From Serinicoccus marinus DSM 15273 (GTDB lineage Bacteria > Actinomycetota > Actinomycetes > Actinomycetales > Dermatophilaceae), in contig NZ_CP043808.1 in the NCBI RefSeq assembly GCF_008386315.1, forward strand, positions 2,046,001-2,110,000: 64,000 nt of DNA. Reading direction: 5' to 3'. The notes under the pieces are model-generated. The model was not told the DNA's origin and made no database searches. It worked only from the letters and a program-made list of their open reading frames with translations. The position numbers and the translations under genes are program-made. Positions 61,622 through 64,000 of this stretch are shown here, piece after piece (within the stretch, counting starts at the first letter, position 1; each line of letters opens with the position of its first letter).

Positions 61622-62500
61622 GTGCCCCTGCTGACCCTGCTGAGCGACCCCACGGCCCGCGACCTGGGCGAGTCCGCGGTGCACGACGTGAGCGGCGACC
61701 GTGCCACGTCGTCGCCGCGCTGGCTGCGCCCCGGCGCCGCGGTCGAGGTGGAGCTGGACGGCGACGCCGGTCTGGAGGAGGGCACGTGGGAGGCCTGGCA
61801 GGCGCGGGGGATCGACGTGGTCCTCCAACCCCGGGGAGCACGGCGGCGCCGGGTGCTGCTCGCCGACATGGACTCCACGATGATCGAGCAGGAGTGCATC
61901 GACGAGCTCGCCGCGCAGGTGGGCGTGGGCGAGCGGGTGGCCGCCATCACCGCGCGAGCCATGAACGGTGAGCTCGACTTCGCCGAGGCGCTGCACGAAC
62001 GGGTCGGGCTGCTCCAGGGACTGCCCGTCGACGTCGTCCGGACCGTCCTCGACGAGCGCATCACCCTCGCGCCGGGCGGACCCGAGCTGCTCGCCACGAC
62101 GGCGGCGCACGGAGGGTATGCCGCGCTCGTGTCGGGCGGTTTCACCCACTTCACCGAGGTGGTCGCCGCACGGCTCGGCTTCGACGAGCACCGTGCCAAC
62201 ACGCTCGAGGTGGCCGACGGGCGGTTGACCGGCCGGGTGGTCCCACCGGTGGTCGGCCAGGACGCCAAGGTCGCCGCGCTGCGCGCGATCACGTCCCGCC
62301 TCGGGCTGACCCCCGCCGACGCCGTGGCGGTCGGCGACGGGGCCAACGACCTGCCGATGCTGCAGCTCGCGGGGCTGGGCGTCGCCCTGCACGCCAAGCC
62401 GGCGGTGGCCGCGCGCGCCCCGGTCCGGGTCAACCACGGCGACCTCACCGCCCTGCTCTACCTGCAGGGCTACTCCGACGACGAGATCGTCCGCCCCTGA
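61622..62500 (+). CDS. serB: Phosphoserine phosphatase
   Basis: 292 residues. HAD superfamily: VLLADMDSTMIEQECIDELA with D82 (nucleophile) and D84, LVSGGFTHFTEVVAARLGFD, and VAVGDGANDLPMLQLAGLGV. The 75-residue N-terminal part is a short ACT-like or degenerate region. It makes L-serine in the last step of the phosphorylated pathway. GTG start at 61622. Convergent with trmD across a shared hairpin. Confidence 0.93.
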   Translation: MPLLTLLSDPTARDLGESAVHDVSGDRATSSPRWLRPGAAVEVELDGDAGLEEGTWEAWQARGIDVVLQPRGARRRRVLLADMDSTMIEQECIDELAAQVGVGERVAAITARAMNGELDFAEALHERVGLLQGLPVDVVRTVLDERITLAPGGPELLATTAAHGGYAALVSGGFTHFTEVVAARLGFDEHRANTLEVADGRLTGRVVPPVVGQDAKVAALRAITSRLGLTPADAVAVGDGANDLPMLQLAGLGVALHAKPAVAARAPVRVNHGDLTALLYLQGYSDDEIVRP

Positions 62501-62502
62501 GC

Positions 62503-62554
62503 CTTCTGGACCTTGGTTCGTGGGACCCGCCGCCCAGAAACGTCGGTCCAGAAG
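62503..62554. terminator. Bidirectional terminator between serB and trmD
   Basis: CTTCTGGACC (62503-62512) and GGTCCAGAAG (62545-62554) form a perfect 10-bp stem around a 32-base loop. It fills the gap between the convergent serB and trmD stops. Confidence 0.75.
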
Positions 62555-62555
62555 A

Positions 62556-63272
62556 TCAGCGACCGGCCTGGTAGCGCTCCATGAGGTCCGGGCGGCGCTG
62601 CGCGGTGCGGGCCAGTCGCTGCTCGTGCCGCCAGGCCGCGATCTGGCCGTGGTGGCCCGACAGCAGGACGTCGGGCACCTCGTGCCCCCGCCAGCTCGCG
62701 GGCTTGGTGTAGACGGGATACTCCAGCAGCCCCCCGGTGTGCGACTCCTCGGCCAGCGACGCCTCGTTGCCGACCATGCCGGGCAGCAGCCGGGCGATGG
62801 CCTCGGTCATCGCCAGGACGGCGACCTCGCCGCCGTTGAGGACGTAGTCGCCCAGGCTGAGCACCGACAGCGGGTAGCGGGAGGCGAACTCGTCGTAGAC
62901 CCGCTCGTCGATGCCCTCGTAGCGGCCGCAGACGAAGACCAGCCAGTCCTCCTGCTCCGCGAGCCGCTCGGCGGTCGCCTGCGTGAAGACCTCACCGCCG
63001 GGGCCCGGGACGACGATCCGCGGCGTCCGCCCGGGGACCGAGGTGCAGATCGCGTCCAGCGCCTCGCCCCACGGCTCGGGCCGCATGACCATCCCGGCGC
63101 CACCGCCGTAGGGCGTGTCGTCGACGGTGCGGTGCCGGTCGTGGGTCCAGTCGCGCAGGTCGTGCACCTGCACCTCGAGCAGTCCCTCGCGCCGCGCCCG
63201 CCCCAGCAGGGAGAGCTCGAGCGGCGCGAGGTAGTCCGGGAAGATCGTGACGACGTCGAGACGCAGCGGCAT
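62556..63272 (-). CDS. trmD: tRNA (guanine37-N1)-methyltransferase
   Basis: 238 residues. [60 protein letters not shown] and [18 protein letters not shown], the trefoil-knot SAM site of TrmD. I prefer the ATG at 63272 (GGGAG eight bases upstream) to the GTG at 63281 that overlaps the rimM stop. The start codon itself lies in a copy of GGTATGCC. Confidence 0.95.
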   Translation of the reverse strand: MPLRLDVVTIFPDYLAPLELSLLGRARREGLLEVQVHDLRDWTHDRHRTVDDTPYGGGAGMVMRPEPWGEALDAICTSVPGRTPRIVVPGPGGEVFTQATAERLAEQEDWLVFVCGRYEGIDERVYDEFASRYPLSVLSLGDYVLNGGEVAVLAMTEAIARLLPGMVGNEASLAEESHTGGLLEYPVYTKPASWRGHEVPDVLLSGHHGQIAAWRHEQRLARTAQRRPDLMERYQAGR

Positions 63273-63277
63273 ACCTC

Positions 63278-63799
63278 TCACTCCCCCAGCTCGAGCAGAC
63301 CCGGCGGCGGGTCGACGACGACCCGGCGGGCGTCCTCGTCCACCTCGGGCACCAGCTCGTCGACGAAGGGCACGAGCACCTCGCCGCCGGGGGTGATGAC
63401 CTCGAGCAGGTCCTGCACCGGGCGGACGTGCAGCGCGCTCACCTCGCCCAGCGGGCTGCCGTCGGGGAGGACGACGGCGAAGCCCAGCAGGTCGTCCTCG
63501 CGCCAGCCGTCCTCCTCGCCCTCGGCTGCGTCGTCCTCGTCGTCGGTGACGAGCAGCCGGGTGTCCCGCAGCCCCTCGGCCGCGGTCCGGTCGGTATGCC
63601 CCTCGAAGGCGAGCAGGTAGATCCCCTGGTGCTGCCGCACCGAGCGCAGCACCAGCGGCCCGGTCGCGGCCGGCTCGGTGGTGAAGCTCTCCCCCACGAC
63701 GAAACGCCCCTCGGGGTCGTCGGTGTGCACCTGGACGGTGACCTCGCCCCGCAGACCGTGCGGCCTGCCGATCCGAGCGGCGACGAAGGCCTCGGTCAT
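63278..63799 (-). CDS. rimM: Ribosome maturation factor RimM
   Basis: 173 residues. [20 protein letters not shown] at the N-terminus, a beta-barrel RimM domain, an acidic loop ([13 protein letters not shown]), then a PRC-barrel-like C-terminus ([20 protein letters not shown]). RimM aids 30S head assembly with S19. Lies between khpA and trmD in the standard order. Confidence 0.95.
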   Translation of the reverse strand: MTEAFVAARIGRPHGLRGEVTVQVHTDDPEGRFVVGESFTTEPAATGPLVLRSVRQHQGIYLLAFEGHTDRTAAEGLRDTRLLVTDDEDDAAEGEEDGWREDDLLGFAVVLPDGSPLGEVSALHVRPVQDLLEVITPGGEVLVPFVDELVPEVDEDARRVVVDPPPGLLELGE

Positions 63800-63853
63800 G
63801 GTGCTCCTGTCGGGTGTGCCGTCCTCCGGGACGGGCTGCGGGTGGGACGCGTG

Positions 63854-63887
63854 CGGCCCGCCCCGGCGGTGGTGCCGGGACGGGCCG
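63854..63887 (-). terminator. GC-rich hairpin between khpA and rimM
   Basis: CGGCCCGCCCCGGC (63854-63867) pairs with GCCGGGACGGGCCG (63874-63887) with one mismatch around a 6-base loop, 20 bases after the khpA stop. It may end or weaken the rpsP-khpA transcript before rimM. Confidence 0.6.
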
Positions 63888-63906
63888 TCAAGCGGGACGC
63901 CTCGCG

Positions 63907-64000
63907 TCAGCGGGTGCGGTCGGTGTCGACGATGTCGACCCGGACCTTGTCCCCGCCGGCGAGCGCGCCGACCACGGTGCGCAGCGCGCTCGCGGTCCGG
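63907..64000 (-). CDS. khpA: KH-domain RNA-binding protein KhpA (partial, C-terminal end)
   Basis: About 30 C-terminal residues are visible before the window edge: RTASALRTVVGALAGGDKVR then VDIVDTDRTR and stop. This is the end of the small KH protein (YlqC/KhpA) that follows rpsP and precedes rimM. The N-terminus and its start are outside the window. Confidence 0.88.
   Translation of the reverse strand, partial: RTASALRTVVGALAGGDKVRVDIVDTDRTR

Overview
This window is a piece of a high-GC (about 72% by eye) actinobacterial chromosome. The gene set and order match the conserved actinobacterial translation / cell-envelope block: rbfA, infB, ylxR, nusA, rimP, proS, a DUF4081-type GNAT protein, ispG, rseP, dxr, rlmN, cdsA, frr, pyrH, tsf, rpsB, dprA, comM, yraN, a DUF2469 gene, rnhB, lepB, rplS, trmD, rimM and khpA, nearly all on the minus strand. 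A member of the Micrococcales close to Intrasporangiaceae/Ornithinimicrobiaceae is my inference from gene content and codon style; the window has no rRNA to prove it.

Layout. 1-5.2 kb: rbfA (cut by the window edge), infB, ylxR, nusA, rimP. 5.3-10.8 kb: plus-strand accessory genes (DUF4439 lipoprotein, YyaL-type thioredoxin-fold protein, an LCP protein and a CapA-type protein that are both frame-disrupted). 10.8-16.4 kb: TauE-like permease, proS, a cysteine-desulfurase-like enzyme, a secreted M28 peptidase. 16.5-20.3 kb: esterase, prolyl oligopeptidase, GNAT. 20.4-24.6 kb: glpD-glpF-glpK, a complete glycerol uptake and oxidation operon. 24.6-27.1 kb: a polar amino-acid ABC transporter, closed by a repeat-rich terminator. 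27.1-34.2 kb: SRPBCC protein, nucleoside-kinase-like protein, a cupin-GNAT fusion, ispG, rseP, dxr, a ThrE-like exporter. 34.2-36.8 kb: a three-gene overlapping cassette of two WXG-motif proteins and an EspG-like protein (type VII secretion flavour). 37.0-38.2 kb: an IS110-family element. 38.2-41.5 kb: prpE and a LOG-family protein. 41.5-43.7 kb: a second three-gene cassette (small helical WXG-like protein, a 484-aa protein ending in an HEXXH domain, a lipoprotein). 43.8-50.2 kb: rlmN, cdsA, frr, pyrH, a TIGR02569-like kinase-fold protein, tsf, rpsB. 50.4-53.1 kb: aminotransferase, RDD protein, xerC. 53.1-57.3 kb: DUF4112, M23 peptidase, dprA, comM, yraN. 57.5-64 kb: mmsA, DUF2469, rnhB, lepB, rplS, serB, trmD, rimM, khpA.

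The two most interesting signals are (1) an interspersed 8-mer, GGTATGCC / GGCATACC, with at least 35 exact copies where base composition predicts about two; it falls in several reading frames, recruits otherwise rare TAT and ATA codons, overlaps start codons and occurs once as a hairpin-forming inverted pair upstream of rpsB; and (2) two orphan WXG-type cassettes with no secretion ATPase in view, one next to the IS110 insertion.

Caution on sequence quality: at least eight genes, several normally essential or conserved (rlmN, DUF2469, mmsA, M23, RDD, ABC permease, LCP, CapA), carry single-base frameshifts, most looking like one missing base. This pattern is better explained by residual consensus errors than by biological decay. 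No tRNA, rRNA or CRISPR array was found.
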